From positions 62,301 to 126,300 of the forward strand of contig NZ_SMFK01000010.1 in assembly GCF_004349355.1 (NCBI RefSeq): DNA of 64,000 bases, written 5' to 3'. Positions 24,765 through 34,546 of this stretch are shown here, in pieces; within the stretch, counting starts at the first letter, position 1; each line of letters begins with the position of its first letter. Source of the stretch: Flavobacterium cellulosilyticum (GTDB lineage Bacteria; Bacteroidota; Bacteroidia; Flavobacteriales; Flavobacteriaceae). A program made the translations under genes and the position numbers. The notes beneath the pieces are model-generated. The model was not told the DNA's origin. It made no database searches and worked only from the letters and a program-made list of their open reading frames with translations.

Positions 24765-26111
24765 TTAGCTGATTTGATGTTTTTTTGATTTATCAAAATA
24801 ATGCCTTTTCATTTCATAAAATAACATTCCATAAACGAGTATATATTCGATAAATAATAAATAAAAATTCTCCTTGAACACCGTATTGGAGTAAGCACTA
24901 TAGCTCAAAATTGCAGTTAAACTCCAAACTATTGGATATTTAAATTTTGTAAAAATACCAATCAAAACCAAGTTGATGATATACCAAGGATGAACGGTTG
25001 TAGATGAAAAGAAATAGACACTTAATACCAGTAAAAAACTATTCAATAAATCAGGCGTGGTTCTGTTATTTCCTTTGAATGCTTGATAAATAATAAAAAT
25101 AACAATTAGAATAGGCATAATTCTGCCTGATATTTGAATGATATTGTAACCTGTAATCCAAAATCCAATTTCGCGAATAAGGTAATATATACTAGCATTA
25201 AACTCAAAATTAGTGAACCACAAACCAATGGTTTCTGTATAATTAGTAATAAATTCTGAAGAAAGAAAAGGTAAGAATAGCAATGCATTTACTCCAATAA
25301 CAAGTGCATAAAAAACAATACTTTTTTTCCAACCCAATTTTTGAAAAAATAAAGGCAGCAATAATAAAGGCAATAGTTTAGTTGAAATGGATACGGCTAA
25401 AACTACGGCCGCTGTTTTCCATTTGTTTTTATGCAATAAATACATACTACAAACCAAAAAGAACAACATCACACCTTCAAAATGAAGGTTCCCCGTAAGT
25501 TCAATAATCACCAACGGATTTAATAAATACCAAAAAACACGGTGTTTTTCTAATCCTATTCTTTCCAATAATTTATTTCCAAAATAAAGCGTTCCAAAAT
25601 CAGCTGCTACAATAATTATTCGGAGAATAACAGCTGCACCCATAATGGAATGATTGCTCAAAAAACCTGCAATTATAAAAAATAATTGATTGATTGGCGG
25701 ATAATTGGAGTAATGAGATGCGCTTAAACTTCCCATTCCATTAACTAATTCTTGAGCTTGTGAGAGAGTGAAATCTGGATTTGAAATTAAATCTTTTGGC
25801 AAATACAAATACGGATTCAGTCCTTCTAAAATCAATCTTCCGTCCCAAATAAACCTGAAATAATCTTGGGATAAATTAGGCAAAGCAACTATGAAAATTA
25901 ATCGAAAAGATAGTGCAGCTCCAATTAGAAAATTAAAATTAGCCTTTTGTAATTTGATTAATTGAAATGTCAAAAAAAACAAAAAACTGTAGGAAACGAC
26001 CAGAGAAACAAATTCGGTTCGTTCCAGTTCATAACCTATAAAGCCATAAACAAGAATACTTATAATAAGAATGATGTATGATTTTCTGGTATTTGAAACT
26101 GTAAAACTCAT
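24765..26111 (-). CDS. Polytopic membrane glycosyltransferase (GT-C, mannosyltransferase-like)
   Basis: 448 residues with about eleven to thirteen hydrophobic segments. The first large loop holds the acidic motif [11 protein letters not shown] followed by NPYLYLP, as in GT-C enzymes that use lipid-phosphate sugar donors; a later loop has HPWYIINL. It overlaps the upstream GT2 gene by 4 bases (ATGA). A GT2 of the dolichol-phosphate-mannose synthase type lies two genes upstream and could make its polyprenyl-phosphate donor. Together they would add a sugar to a lipid or glycan outside the inner membrane. Acceptor unknown; involvement in an arsenoglycolipid is inferred from the cluster. Confidence 0.78.
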   Translation of the reverse strand: MSFTVSNTRKSYIILIISILVYGFIGYELERTEFVSLVVSYSFLFFLTFQLIKLQKANFNFLIGAALSFRLIFIVALPNLSQDYFRFIWDGRLILEGLNPYLYLPKDLISNPDFTLSQAQELVNGMGSLSASHYSNYPPINQLFFIIAGFLSNHSIMGAAVILRIIIVAADFGTLYFGNKLLERIGLEKHRVFWYLLNPLVIIELTGNLHFEGVMLFFLVCSMYLLHKNKWKTAAVVLAVSISTKLLPLLLLPLFFQKLGWKKSIVFYALVIGVNALLFLPFLSSEFITNYTETIGLWFTNFEFNASIYYLIREIGFWITGYNIIQISGRIMPILIVIFIIYQAFKGNNRTTPDLLNSFLLVLSVYFFSSTTVHPWYIINLVLIGIFTKFKYPIVWSLTAILSYSAYSNTVFKENFYLLFIEYILVYGMLFYEMKRHYFDKSKKHQIS

Positions 26112-27589
26112 TTGGAATCAGTAATGGATTTTACGAATACAAAGCCGAAACCAAAAAACAACATCAAATGAATAGGATACAATCCAAAATCATTTAATTT
26201 GTAACCACTGTACAATCCGAAAAGGAAATACAATACAAGAATGCCTTCGATAATGGTGTTTTTTGATATTTTTTTAGAGATATAGATATTGTCTTTCCAT
26301 TTCTCTTTTAAATCTTCAATATTGAATTTGGGCGTTCTAATAAATTCACTTTTCTTTCCCCACAATCCTTCTAATACTGCAATTGTATTGTGAAAAGAAA
26401 ATCCCATTGCAATGGTATAAAAGGTAAAAAACAAGCCAATGTATTTCAGGAAATTCTTAAATCCACCACCTTGAATGTTTTTGAAAGCAACCCAATAACT
26501 GATAAAAAACAGAATGGAAGTAATGACAAAAAATATCAGAACATCAAAAAGCAGTGCCAAATTTGGATTGTTTTTTTTAATGAATAAAATAGGGACACTT
26601 AAAACCGCCATTATGAAAACAGAAAGAAACATTGAACTATTTAGCAAATGAAAAATACCGTGAATTTTGGTTTTTAAAGGGATTGCTTTTGATGTAATGA
26701 CTCTCCAGTTCATTTTTCTGAAATTTTCAGCTCCTCCTTTGTTCCAACGAAATTGTTGTGTCCGTGCGGCACTTAATAGTACTGGGAGTTCCGCTGGAGT
26801 TTCTACATTTTCTAAATATTTGAATTTCCAGTTTTTTAATTGTGCTCTGTAACTTAAATCCAAATCTTCGGTGAGGGTATCGCTTTCCCAGTTTCCGGCA
26901 TCGATGATGCATTCTTTTCGCCAAACCCCTGCTGTTCCATTAAAGTTGATGAAATGGGATTGTGAACTGCGACCAACTTGTTCCAAAGTAAAATGCGCAT
27001 CCAGAGCAAATGCCTGAATTTTTGTCAAAATGGAATAATCTCTGTTCAAATGTCCCCAACGTGTTTGTACAACACCTATTTTTTTATCTTTAAAATAGGG
27101 AATAGTTTGAAAAAGCCATTCTTTTTGAGGTACAAAATCGGCATCAAAAATGGCAATGAATTCTCCTTTTGCGATCATTAATCCTTCTTTTAAGGCTCCC
27201 GCTTTAAAACCACTTCGGTTGGTTCTCGTAATGAGTTTGATGTCTAAACCTGATTTATATAGGTCATCAATTATTTTTTTTGTTTCAATAATACTGTCAT
27301 CGGTGCTATCGTCAAGTACCTGAATTTCTAATTTTCCCCTTGGATATTCGAGTTTTGCAATGGTTGTAAGCAATCGTTCTACCACATATTTTTCATTGAA
27401 AATAGGGAGTTGAATGGTTATAAAAGGAATTTCATCTGCATTTGTAAAATCGAATTTAGGGGAATTATCAATTTGTTTTTTACTTTTTAAATAGTTAATA
27501 AGCAAATTAAATTGAGCCAATCCGTAGAAAAAAATCAATAGAATAGCAAAGCTATAGAGAAAGAGCACAATGTATGAGAGTACTATCAT
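26108..27589 (-). CDS. Membrane GT2 glycosyltransferase, cellulose-synthase-like
   Basis: I start at 27589, one base after the upstream stop codon; longer in-frame starts would overlap that gene. 493 residues. N-terminal membrane segment, cytosolic GT-A domain with the D,D,D,QxxRW set: [26 protein letters not shown] and [11 protein letters not shown], then four or more C-terminal membrane helices. It resembles glucan/mannan synthases that make and extrude a polysaccharide, or glucosyl-lipid synthases. It is the fourth gene of the operon starting at 31174 and overlaps the next gene by 4 bases. Product unknown. Confidence 0.85.
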   Translation of the reverse strand: MIVLSYIVLFLYSFAILLIFFYGLAQFNLLINYLKSKKQIDNSPKFDFTNADEIPFITIQLPIFNEKYVVERLLTTIAKLEYPRGKLEIQVLDDSTDDSIIETKKIIDDLYKSGLDIKLITRTNRSGFKAGALKEGLMIAKGEFIAIFDADFVPQKEWLFQTIPYFKDKKIGVVQTRWGHLNRDYSILTKIQAFALDAHFTLEQVGRSSQSHFINFNGTAGVWRKECIIDAGNWESDTLTEDLDLSYRAQLKNWKFKYLENVETPAELPVLLSAARTQQFRWNKGGAENFRKMNWRVITSKAIPLKTKIHGIFHLLNSSMFLSVFIMAVLSVPILFIKKNNPNLALLFDVLIFFVITSILFFISYWVAFKNIQGGGFKNFLKYIGLFFTFYTIAMGFSFHNTIAVLEGLWGKKSEFIRTPKFNIEDLKEKWKDNIYISKKISKNTIIEGILVLYFLFGLYSGYKLNDFGLYPIHLMLFFGFGFVFVKSITDSK

Positions 27590-27590
27590 T

Positions 27591-28280
27591 TTATTTAAAA
27601 GCGTATTTAAAAATCCAACCAATTATTTTTATTCCAGCCATAATAGTTCCTTTTACAGTTCCGGAAACTTTAGAAACACCAATTCTGTTTTTATAACGAA
27701 CAGGAATTTCCATGTAAGAAATCCGTTTTTTTAAAACCTTTAATTGCATTTCAACTGTCCAACCGTACGTTTTGTCTTGCATTTTCAAATCTAAAAGAGT
27801 GGAATATTTTATCGCACGAAACGGGCCTAGATCGGTAAATTTAGAATTAAAAAACAATTTCATTAAGAAAGTAGCCAATCTATTTCCGAAAACTTGTTGT
27901 GGAGTCATTGACCCACTTTCTCGAAGATTTGAATCTCTTGTTCCAACAACAAAATCTACATTTTGATCGAGAATTGGAGCGATAATTTTTGTTAATTCTT
28001 CTGGAAAATCTGAATAATCCCCATCTAGAAAAACTATAATATCGGGTTTTATTATTTGACGTGAAATGTATTCCATTCCTTTGAGACAAGCAAAACCATA
28101 TCCTTTTCTATTTTCGAAAAGTACAGTAGCTCCATTTTCAAAAGCTATTATAGCCGTATTATCAGTTGAATTGTTATTGACTATAATAATCTCAGAAACT
28201 ATTTTCGGGATTTCTCGAATAACATTTGCTATGGCTTTTTCTTCGTTATAGGCCGGAATGATTACTTTTATAATTGGCAT
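27591..28280 (-). CDS. GT2 glycosyltransferase, polyprenyl-phosphate-sugar synthase type
   Basis: 229 residues, GT-A fold: VIIPAYNEEKAIANVI, IIVNNNSTDNTA, NRKGYGFACLKGM and FLDGDYSDFPEE (metal-binding DxD). There are no N-terminal membrane helices; the C-terminal hydrophobic stretch (GTIMAGIKIIGWIFKY) could lie on the membrane. It resembles dolichol/undecaprenyl-phosphate glucose or mannose synthases. It ends one base before the next GT2 start and begins right next to the NapH-like gene. It may supply the lipid-linked donor for the GT-C protein in the same operon. Confidence 0.85.
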   Translation of the reverse strand: MPIIKVIIPAYNEEKAIANVIREIPKIVSEIIIVNNNSTDNTAIIAFENGATVLFENRKGYGFACLKGMEYISRQIIKPDIIVFLDGDYSDFPEELTKIIAPILDQNVDFVVGTRDSNLRESGSMTPQQVFGNRLATFLMKLFFNSKFTDLGPFRAIKYSTLLDLKMQDKTYGWTVEMQLKVLKKRISYMEIPVRYKNRIGVSKVSGTVKGTIMAGIKIIGWIFKYAFK

Positions 28281-29876
28281 TTAATTTTTATTTTTTAATA
28301 AATCCATCAAATTTACATCGTTACCCAATAGGATTTCATTTGTGTTTATTCTTCCTTCTTCAGCACCATTTTCTAGTTTTAAAACCCCTCTTGGACAAAC
28401 TGCGGCACAAATTCCGCAACCTACACAAGAGGAACGAACAATATTTTCGCCTTTTTGGGCATAACTACGCACATCAATTCCCATTTCGCAATGGGTGGTA
28501 CAGTTTCCACAAGAGATGCATTGACCGCCATTGGTCGTAATTCTAAATCTTGAAAATAATCGTTGTTGCAATCCCAAAATCGCTGCCATTGGACATCCAA
28601 AACGACACCAAACTCTATTTCCTAAAAGTGGATAGAAACCTACTCCAATAACACCACTAAACATAGCGCCAATCGCAAAACCATACGATTTACGCAATGT
28701 ATTACTATCTACAAAAAGTATGTTTTGATTTCCTGAAAAAAGATTTATGAGTATTGAAATAATGATTATTGCAACCAAAGTAAGCATTGTAAATTTGGCA
28801 TCAGTATCTAAATCGTTTCTTTTAAATAGGAATAATGTGCCAGTAAACACAATTAAAAAGGCTGCAATGCCATATATAAATTGGTTTCTTGTAATGAAAC
28901 TCATTTCTGGATTATTGGACAAGAATGTAAAAATTACTGCAATTGTCATTACAAATGAAAATACTAAAACCGAATGGATCAACCAGCGTTCTAATTTCCA
29001 AACCTTTTGTGTGGAATTAGATAAATGACGAAAACTATCACCAGCTGTTTCTGCTAAACCACCACAACCACAAACCCAAGAGCAATACCACCGCTTACCG
29101 TAGAAATAGGTTAATATTGGCGATATTATAAATATCATTGCGATACCGAAAACGAGCATAAATAGTCCTAAATTACCTCCTTGCAGCATATTGGTCAAAT
29201 GCCAATCTTCAAAAAAATAATAATTTAAGGGCCACATATTTTTTATATCCTTTGCAAAATAAGGCAACTCAGGATTTAATTTTGATAAGATTTCGGGCAT
29301 TAAAAAGGCAAAACCCAATTGAAAAAACATTACAGAAATCGTTCGTACTAATTGGTATTTATTGTGGCGGTATTTCAAAATAAATTTGTACCCGAAGCCC
29401 AAGATTGCAATGGTGTAAAGCGTTCCATAAACAAACCATTGACTGGCAATTTTGCCATTCAAGGCTAAACTAAATGGGTCAAAAAAGCCAACAATTCCAG
29501 AATTAGGGTTGCCATTTTCTCCCAAACCTAAGTATTTTGGAAACCAATATAAAACAATGTAAAATAAAGTCAATATAATTCCAATTATCCAAGCAATAAC
29601 ACCTTTGTTCGTTAATGATTTATGATAAATTCCGTTATTGCTGATACCTTCGGGTCGCGATAAATAGGAAGCTCTTGCATAGATTACTATTCCAACTAAT
29701 ATGGAGGTGATTGAAATAGACAGCCACATTGTTGTATTAGGAAAATTAACATTAAAAAAAGCCAATGTTAAAATAAAAAGCCCAGTAAAACCAATTGCTA
29801 ATCCCAATTTTTGAAATGTAGTGAGCTCATTGTTTTGATGTGATGCTATAGATAAGTTCTGTGTTGAATTGCTCAT
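28281..29876 (-). CDS. Membrane 4Fe-4S ferredoxin-type protein (NapH/NosR/CcoG-like)
   Basis: 531 residues with about ten hydrophobic segments and a C-terminal ferredoxin domain with two cluster motifs, CISCGNCTTHCEMG and CVGCGICAAVCPRG. Upstream are WVCGCGGLAET and WCRFGCPMAAILGLQ, the Cys pairs of the NapH/NosR family. It should carry electrons from the quinone pool or a membrane partner to a cytosolic or periplasmic acceptor. Its start codon is 2 bases from the stop of the FAD-dependent oxidoreductase gene, so the two probably form one electron-transfer module. A role in reducing methylated arsenic or feeding the radical SAM step is possible but unproven. Confidence 0.85.
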   Translation of the reverse strand: MSNSTQNLSIASHQNNELTTFQKLGLAIGFTGLFILTLAFFNVNFPNTTMWLSISITSILVGIVIYARASYLSRPEGISNNGIYHKSLTNKGVIAWIIGIILTLFYIVLYWFPKYLGLGENGNPNSGIVGFFDPFSLALNGKIASQWFVYGTLYTIAILGFGYKFILKYRHNKYQLVRTISVMFFQLGFAFLMPEILSKLNPELPYFAKDIKNMWPLNYYFFEDWHLTNMLQGGNLGLFMLVFGIAMIFIISPILTYFYGKRWYCSWVCGCGGLAETAGDSFRHLSNSTQKVWKLERWLIHSVLVFSFVMTIAVIFTFLSNNPEMSFITRNQFIYGIAAFLIVFTGTLFLFKRNDLDTDAKFTMLTLVAIIIISILINLFSGNQNILFVDSNTLRKSYGFAIGAMFSGVIGVGFYPLLGNRVWCRFGCPMAAILGLQQRLFSRFRITTNGGQCISCGNCTTHCEMGIDVRSYAQKGENIVRSSCVGCGICAAVCPRGVLKLENGAEEGRINTNEILLGNDVNLMDLLKNKN

Positions 29877-29878
29877 AA

Positions 29879-31174
29879 TTACATAATTTTAACTCCTATA
29901 AATTGTTTTACAAATTGCTCTTGGATTTCTTTTTTGTGTGAGGTGAATAATTCAGGGTCAAAATTGGCTTCCGCCAAATGATGAATAACATAATCAACTG
30001 ATTTATTTTTGGTCAAAACTGTATCAAAAAATTCATGACGCATTCTAATTCCAAAAGTATTTATGCCTAAAAACACTCTAGTTTCTTTATGGAATGAAAT
30101 GCGAATGGCTTTTTTGCCAGAAGAATGCTCCCAATAAAATTGCTCTTCATACTCTTTTTTTTGAGCCCAGACCCAGCCGTAAGTTTGGTATTCGATATCC
30201 AAAAATTTAGCAGAATTAAACCAATGCCCCGGATTGTATTGGGTTGGATTTCCCGTCAAAGTTTGGGCTAATGCTTCTCCCATCATTCTGCCTGTATACC
30301 AAACGGCTTCAATTGGACGGCGCAAACCAATGCCTTCATGTTGCTCAGCACAATCGCCAATAGCATAAATATCTTTGGAATTTGTTTCTAAAAAACGGTT
30401 TACTTTTACTCCACGTCCCAATTCAATTCCTGAAGTTTTAAGAAAATCGATGTTTGGCGAAACTCCTGCTGTTACACCTACAATTTGACATTCAATCGTT
30501 TCGTTTTTATCGGTCACAACGGCTCTTGCATTGCCATTTTCATCAGAGAGTATTTCTGTCAAATTAGTATTTAAACGTAAATCTATATGATGCTCGCTAA
30601 TATGTCTGTTTATCATTTGGCTTTCGCCACTTGGCAAAACACCATCCCAAAAACTCATTTCACGAACTAAAAAAGTAACCTGAATATTGCGAGAACGGAG
30701 CATTTCGGCAAGTTCAATTCCAATTAATCCGCCGCCAACAATAACGGCTCTTTTACAAGTTGGCGCAAAAGCTTCCAAGGTTTCTAAATCTTGTTTGCTA
30801 TACAAACCTGTAACTCCTTTTAAATCCTGACCTGGCCAATTAAATTTATTCGATTTGGAACCTGTTGCAATCACCAATTTGTCATAGTTGATAACAGAAT
30901 CATCATTTAAAATAAGTGATTTCTCTTTTGTGTTCACGTGTTCAACCGAGGCACTTATTAAATTGATATTGTTTTTTTTCCAAAAATCATTTTCATAAGG
31001 TTGGGTGTGTTCAAACTTCATATGTCCCATAAACACATACATCAGCGCCGTTCTAGAAAAGAAGAATTCTGCTTCAGATGAAATGATGGTAATTTTTGAA
31101 TTCGATTTTTTGCGGATGTGACACGCAAGCGTAATCCCTGAAATACCGTTACCAATGATGACTATGTTTTCCAT
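29879..31174 (-). CDS. NAD(P)/FAD-dependent oxidoreductase
   Basis: 431 residues from the ATG at 31174; a longer in-frame start at 31225 would run into the promoter and is rejected. FAD-binding IIGNGISGITLA at the N-terminus, IATGSKS, second Rossmann motif VIVGGGLIGIELAEML (about 150-165) and AIGDCAEQ near the C-terminal FAD site. It resembles nitrite-reductase-like or ferredoxin-type flavin reductases, with an unusual C-terminal extension of roughly 110 residues (HWFNSAKFLDIEYQTYGWVW...) of unknown function. It heads the operon of the NapH-like protein and three glycosyltransferases, behind an ECF-type promoter 24 bases upstream. Confidence 0.87.
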   Translation of the reverse strand: MENIVIIGNGISGITLACHIRKKSNSKITIISSEAEFFFSRTALMYVFMGHMKFEHTQPYENDFWKKNNINLISASVEHVNTKEKSLILNDDSVINYDKLVIATGSKSNKFNWPGQDLKGVTGLYSKQDLETLEAFAPTCKRAVIVGGGLIGIELAEMLRSRNIQVTFLVREMSFWDGVLPSGESQMINRHISEHHIDLRLNTNLTEILSDENGNARAVVTDKNETIECQIVGVTAGVSPNIDFLKTSGIELGRGVKVNRFLETNSKDIYAIGDCAEQHEGIGLRRPIEAVWYTGRMMGEALAQTLTGNPTQYNPGHWFNSAKFLDIEYQTYGWVWAQKKEYEEQFYWEHSSGKKAIRISFHKETRVFLGINTFGIRMRHEFFDTVLTKNKSVDYVIHHLAEANFDPELFTSHKKEIQEQFVKQFIGVKIM

Positions 31175-31197
31175 TTGTATGTAATTAGTTGTTATTG

Positions 31198-31225
31198 TAG
31201 TCGAAAAAAAGAATAAACCTGACAA
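31198..31225 (-). promoter_or_regulatory. ECF-type promoter of the flavoprotein/NapH/glycosyltransferase operon
   Basis: Minus strand TTGTCAGG (31225-31218), 14-nt spacer, CGACTA (31203-31198), 24 bases before the start at 31174. The spacer is one base shorter than at the other sites. It should drive about 6.4 kb of genes down to 24765. Confidence 0.72.
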
Positions 31226-31254
31226 TAAATTTAATTTTTAGGAACAATTATTCA

Positions 31255-32013
31255 CTAAGAAATACTTTTAAAATCAGCATCTGGTGTAAATGTATCTTCG
31301 TCTACTGAAATGAATTGGATATCAGATAATGTTGCATTTCCAATTTGTTTCATAAGGCCTTTTCCTTCTTTCCATTCCCAAAACAACCATTTTGTAGCAA
31401 TCGGAACACCATTGATATTTTTATAATCTAAATATTGAATGGCGTGAGGATTTTTTTCAGCTTCTTCTTTATTTCCATTTACAGTAACGATGTAAGCTGC
31501 TTTTTCAATTAGGTTATCCGATTTATTAGCATATACAACATACCAATCATCTGGTGCGTCGCCAGTTCCGGATTCAAAAGTTAATTTCTGAGTTAGATAA
31601 TCATTATGATTTTCTTCTTTATTGTCATAGGTATTCCATTTTGTACCTGGATCACTTAGTTTAAAAGGGAAAAGAAAAAAGTACTCCCAAGTATAAGCAT
31701 CAAAGCGAACGGATTTCTCGTTAGGAATGGTAGAAGAATAAAAAACTTTATCTTTGTTAAAAATGATTTTAGCTCCGTTTTTAAATTCTAATACGCCCTT
31801 ACTAGAATTCGTCAAAAGGGTCATTTTTGCATTTAATCTTTCTTTTCCTCCAAACGCTAATATAATATTAAATTTAATGGCTTCATTTGAAAGAAAATGT
31901 TGTTTTTGATGTGCAAGTTCGATTTTCTCTGCGAAACCTTCTTTTTCATTGGTTGATTTACATCCTACAAAAGCAAGTGTCGAAATTAGGACTGTAATAA
32001 GTATTTTTTTCAT
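31255..32013 (-). CDS. Lipoprotein of unknown function (DUF6503-like)
   Basis: 252 residues with an SPII signal (STLAFVGC). The body is rich in beta-strand and aromatic residues (FDAYTWEYFFLFPFKLSDPGTKW, DDWYVVYANKSDNL, VPIATKWLFWEW), the look of an outer-membrane LolA/LppX-like half-barrel that carries a lipid. I connect it only tentatively with DUF6503. It lies between the glycosyltransferase unit at 32128 and the flavoprotein operon, on the same strand, with 114 bases upstream and no ECF-type motif there. Its fold would suit transport of a lipid product, which is inference. Confidence 0.65.
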   Translation of the reverse strand: MKKILITVLISTLAFVGCKSTNEKEGFAEKIELAHQKQHFLSNEAIKFNIILAFGGKERLNAKMTLLTNSSKGVLEFKNGAKIIFNKDKVFYSSTIPNEKSVRFDAYTWEYFFLFPFKLSDPGTKWNTYDNKEENHNDYLTQKLTFESGTGDAPDDWYVVYANKSDNLIEKAAYIVTVNGNKEEAEKNPHAIQYLDYKNINGVPIATKWLFWEWKEGKGLMKQIGNATLSDIQFISVDEDTFTPDADFKSIS

Positions 32014-32046
32014 TGTATTTTCTTTTTGAAATTGTGATTTTATTAT

Positions 32047-32072
32047 TTAATCCAAATAAAAATTTGGATTAA
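32047..32072. repeat. Perfect hairpin upstream of the DUF6503-like lipoprotein gene
   Basis: TTAATCCAAAT (32047-32057) and ATTTGGATTAA (32062-32072) form an 11-bp stem with an AAAA loop, 34 bases before the lipoprotein start on the minus strand. There is no T run, so it may be an mRNA 5' structure, a regulator site or a weak terminator for the upstream unit. Confidence 0.45.
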
Positions 32073-32127
32073 AAATTTAATAATTGTCAATGTAAAGGAA
32101 CTATTCTAAATAAAATAATTAGATTGA

Positions 32128-32820
32128 TTATTTTATCTTTTTTTTATAATAGTCAAGCATGCTTTCTGCAGAATGTCCTAATCGTCGTTTGAGATGAATA
32201 ACTGCAAAAAGATATTGTAATTTCCAAACTCCATTTATTAAATATCGTCTGGCAGAAGTAATAAGGTCTCTCGAAATTACAACAAACTTCCCTTTTTGAT
32301 ACAATCGTTTGACGATTTCATTGTCTTCATAAATAATATAAAGCTCATTATAACCGCCAATTTCAGTAAACAATTCTTTGGTAACAAATAAGGATTGGTC
32401 TCCTCCACGGCAGGAAATATGGTTTATCCTTGTAAACCATTGCGAAACAAATAAAACGGGATGCAAATGATCAAATTTCATTCGGAAACAACCTGATTTA
32501 TAGCCGTTTTTAACTTGTTCTACTATATATAAATCGAAGTTTTCGGGTGGAAAGCTATCACAATGTAAAAAGTATAATACGGTTCCTGAAGCTATTTTTG
32601 CTCCACTATTTAATTGTTTTGCTCGTCCTTTTTCGGAAGTAACAAGTATTACATTTTCATGATTTTGAATTTCCTTTTGTGAACCATCAGTACTACCACC
32701 ATCAACCACAATAATTTCGTAATCAATGGTTTTTGAGATTGTATTTTCTATATGCAACAAAAGCCGATGGATTGCATCGACTTCGTTGAATATGGGAATG
32801 AGGATGGAAATTTTATTCAT
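32128..32820 (-). CDS. Arsenosugar-biosynthesis-type GT2 glycosyltransferase (transferase 2 of the rSAM/selenodomain set)
   Basis: 230 residues, GT-A fold: ILIPIFNEVDAIHRLL, VVDGGSTDGS, SEKGRAKQLNSGAKIASG, YFLHCDSFPP (metal site) and the family motif ISCRGGDQSLFVTKE, then TSARRYLINGVWK. This combination is that of the TIGR04283-type enzymes found with arsS and arsM. It would transfer the arsenic-bearing ribose or a related sugar. It overlaps the DUF547 gene by 8 bases, so they are co-transcribed from the ECF-type promoter at 33643. Confidence 0.88.
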   Translation of the reverse strand: MNKISILIPIFNEVDAIHRLLLHIENTISKTIDYEIIVVDGGSTDGSQKEIQNHENVILVTSEKGRAKQLNSGAKIASGTVLYFLHCDSFPPENFDLYIVEQVKNGYKSGCFRMKFDHLHPVLFVSQWFTRINHISCRGGDQSLFVTKELFTEIGGYNELYIIYEDNEIVKRLYQKGKFVVISRDLITSARRYLINGVWKLQYLFAVIHLKRRLGHSAESMLDYYKKKIK

Positions 32821-33616
32821 TTAAATTCCAGTTGTAGTCTTTGTATTTTACTTTTGCTTTGGTATTGATTTTTATAGTACTGTATTTATTTAGAAAATCA
32901 ATCAATGTTCCTTTTGTTTTAAAATCGCCAGAAAACCAATCGAAAATACTCGAAATCTCAATTCTATCAGATGTAAATGTATTTTTAGTTGTATCGTTTA
33001 CAAATGATTTTGCAGCAGCGTCTAATTGTTTGTCCAATTCTGTTTCACTATAAGCTTTGTTCGACAAATTTGGACAAGAATAGGAAGCGCAATTGATGGC
33101 AAAATGAATTCTTGGTTCGTTCATTTTACGCAGTATTTTATGTTCAATTTCACCTAGACTGTATTTCTTGTCGCCCAAAGTAAAAAAGTCCTTATCCCAA
33201 GGATTGTCGATTTTTTTGATGCTTTTTACAGGATAATTATCTAAGATTAATTTAACGGTATAAGCATTGTAAGCATTTATCCAATAAGCAAGAACAGCGT
33301 TTTTTGACCAGGATTTTTGAGGGAGATTTTTTGCCAATAAATCCAAGTAGGATTGTAAAGCAACTGCATCTTTCTGGAAGCCTTTATAATCAACATTTCC
33401 ATTGGTGGAAACATGTTTTTGCAATAAATCATTCCATTGACTGTGATTGATAGTTTTCGCATCAGAAGTAATTTCTCTTGGTGTACCATAAGCAATTTCA
33501 GGAATGGTCGAACTATTATTGGCGCAAGATATAAATGGTATAAATGCCAAAAGCAAAACTATTTTTTTACTCAAGCAAACTGTTTTTTGTTGGTATTCGT
33601 ACATCTTCGATTTCAT
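32813..33616 (-). CDS. DUF547 domain lipoprotein
   Basis: 267 residues with an SPII signal (FIPFISCANN); the Met at 33604 is an alternative start. The DUF547 core is seen as SQWNDLLQKHVSTNGNVDYKGF, KNAVLAYWINAYNAYTVKLI, NPWDKDFFTLGDKKYSLGEIEHKILR and RIHFAINCASYSCPNL. The invariant Asn/His/Cys residues suggest a papain- or transglutaminase-like fold. DUF547 genes are regular members of arsenosugar clusters but have no assigned reaction that I know of. It starts the two-gene unit with the TIGR04283-type transferase. Confidence 0.85.
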   Translation of the reverse strand: MKSKMYEYQQKTVCLSKKIVLLLAFIPFISCANNSSTIPEIAYGTPREITSDAKTINHSQWNDLLQKHVSTNGNVDYKGFQKDAVALQSYLDLLAKNLPQKSWSKNAVLAYWINAYNAYTVKLILDNYPVKSIKKIDNPWDKDFFTLGDKKYSLGEIEHKILRKMNEPRIHFAINCASYSCPNLSNKAYSETELDKQLDAAAKSFVNDTTKNTFTSDRIEISSIFDWFSGDFKTKGTLIDFLNKYSTIKINTKAKVKYKDYNWNLNE

Positions 33617-33642
33617 ATTAAATTTATTTACTATTATAAAAA

Positions 33643-33671
33643 TAGACGTATTATCTTTGCAATCCTGACAG
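33643..33671 (-). promoter_or_regulatory. ECF-type promoter of the DUF547/glycosyltransferase unit
   Basis: Minus strand CTGTCAGG (33671-33664), 15-nt spacer, CGTCTA (33648-33643), 27 bases before the DUF547 start. It differs from the consensus only in the first base of the -35 element. It lies just after the sterol-desaturase-type stop at 33673. Confidence 0.75.
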
Positions 33672-33672
33672 A

Positions 33673-34545
33673 TTATTTTTTAAAAGGATAAAATTCTTGT
33701 TTAATAAATTCTTTGGGAAAGCTATTTTCATCATTAAATCCTAATTCAATGTCTCTTCCATCTGATGGAATAAAATTGGTTTTAAAAAGATAATCCCATA
33801 GACTTAATGAAATTCCGAAATTTACACCATACTTTGAAGGTAACTTTTTACTGTGATGCCAAATGTGCATTTTTGGATTGTTGAAAATGTATTTAAGAAA
33901 ACCATAATCCCATCCAATATTGGCGTGGTTCAAATGTCCAATCGCAATGGAAATAAAGTGAACTATAAATACATCTTCTAAAGAAAACCCACCAATTAGT
34001 ATTAACGGAATATACAAAATGATTTTATATACAATAGGTTCCATCCAATTATATCGAAAATGAGCCGCAAATCCCATTTCTTTTACGGAATGATGTGTTT
34101 TGTGAATTTTCCATAAAAACGGAACTATATGTAGTAACCTATGGGTATTCCATTGTATGAAATCGCTTAATATAAAGAAAAGAAGTAATGCAACAGGTTT
34201 TGAAAAATCAGATAATGAAAACAACTGAATAGAGGTTAATTGCAAACCAAAAATCGAAAGAAAATCATTAAAAAATTGTACTGATAGATTAGACAAAGCG
34301 ATTAATAAAATGAGGTTTAAAAGGAAGAAATTGAAAAATAGATAAAATAAGTCTAGCCAAAAATCTTTTCGAAATAAAGCTTGATTTTTTCGCCATGGAA
34401 AAGCAATTTCTAACAACCAAACCACTAATGAGATTGCTAATAATCCATAAAAGTAATTATCCCATTTCCAATACAGAATTTCGTTTTTCAAGTAATTGAA
34501 ATAGCCACCATAAGAATTGAATATAATGCCGATGTATTTTTCCAT
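33673..34545 (-). CDS. Sterol-desaturase / fatty-acid hydroxylase superfamily membrane protein
   Basis: 290 residues with four or more membrane segments and the full set of His boxes for a di-iron site: HRLLH, HKTHHS, HLNHAN and HIWHHS. Bacterial members hydroxylate or desaturate lipid chains or cleave alkyl ethers (AGMO-like). It is the last gene of the rhodanese operon, one base after the outer-membrane protein gene. In an arsenosugar cluster it could modify an arsenolipid or hydroxylate the aglycone; this is inference. Residues following the last His box (about 240-290) carry no known domain. Confidence 0.85.
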   Translation of the reverse strand: MEKYIGIIFNSYGGYFNYLKNEILYWKWDNYFYGLLAISLVVWLLEIAFPWRKNQALFRKDFWLDLFYLFFNFFLLNLILLIALSNLSVQFFNDFLSIFGLQLTSIQLFSLSDFSKPVALLLFFILSDFIQWNTHRLLHIVPFLWKIHKTHHSVKEMGFAAHFRYNWMEPIVYKIILYIPLILIGGFSLEDVFIVHFISIAIGHLNHANIGWDYGFLKYIFNNPKMHIWHHSKKLPSKYGVNFGISLSLWDYLFKTNFIPSDGRDIELGFNDENSFPKEFIKQEFYPFKK

Positions 34546-34546
34546 A

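Noticed and set aside
31175..31225. Longer start for the FAD-dependent oxidoreductase at 31225
   Set aside because: This would make the promoter part of the coding region; the ATG at 31174 begins directly with the FAD-binding strand.
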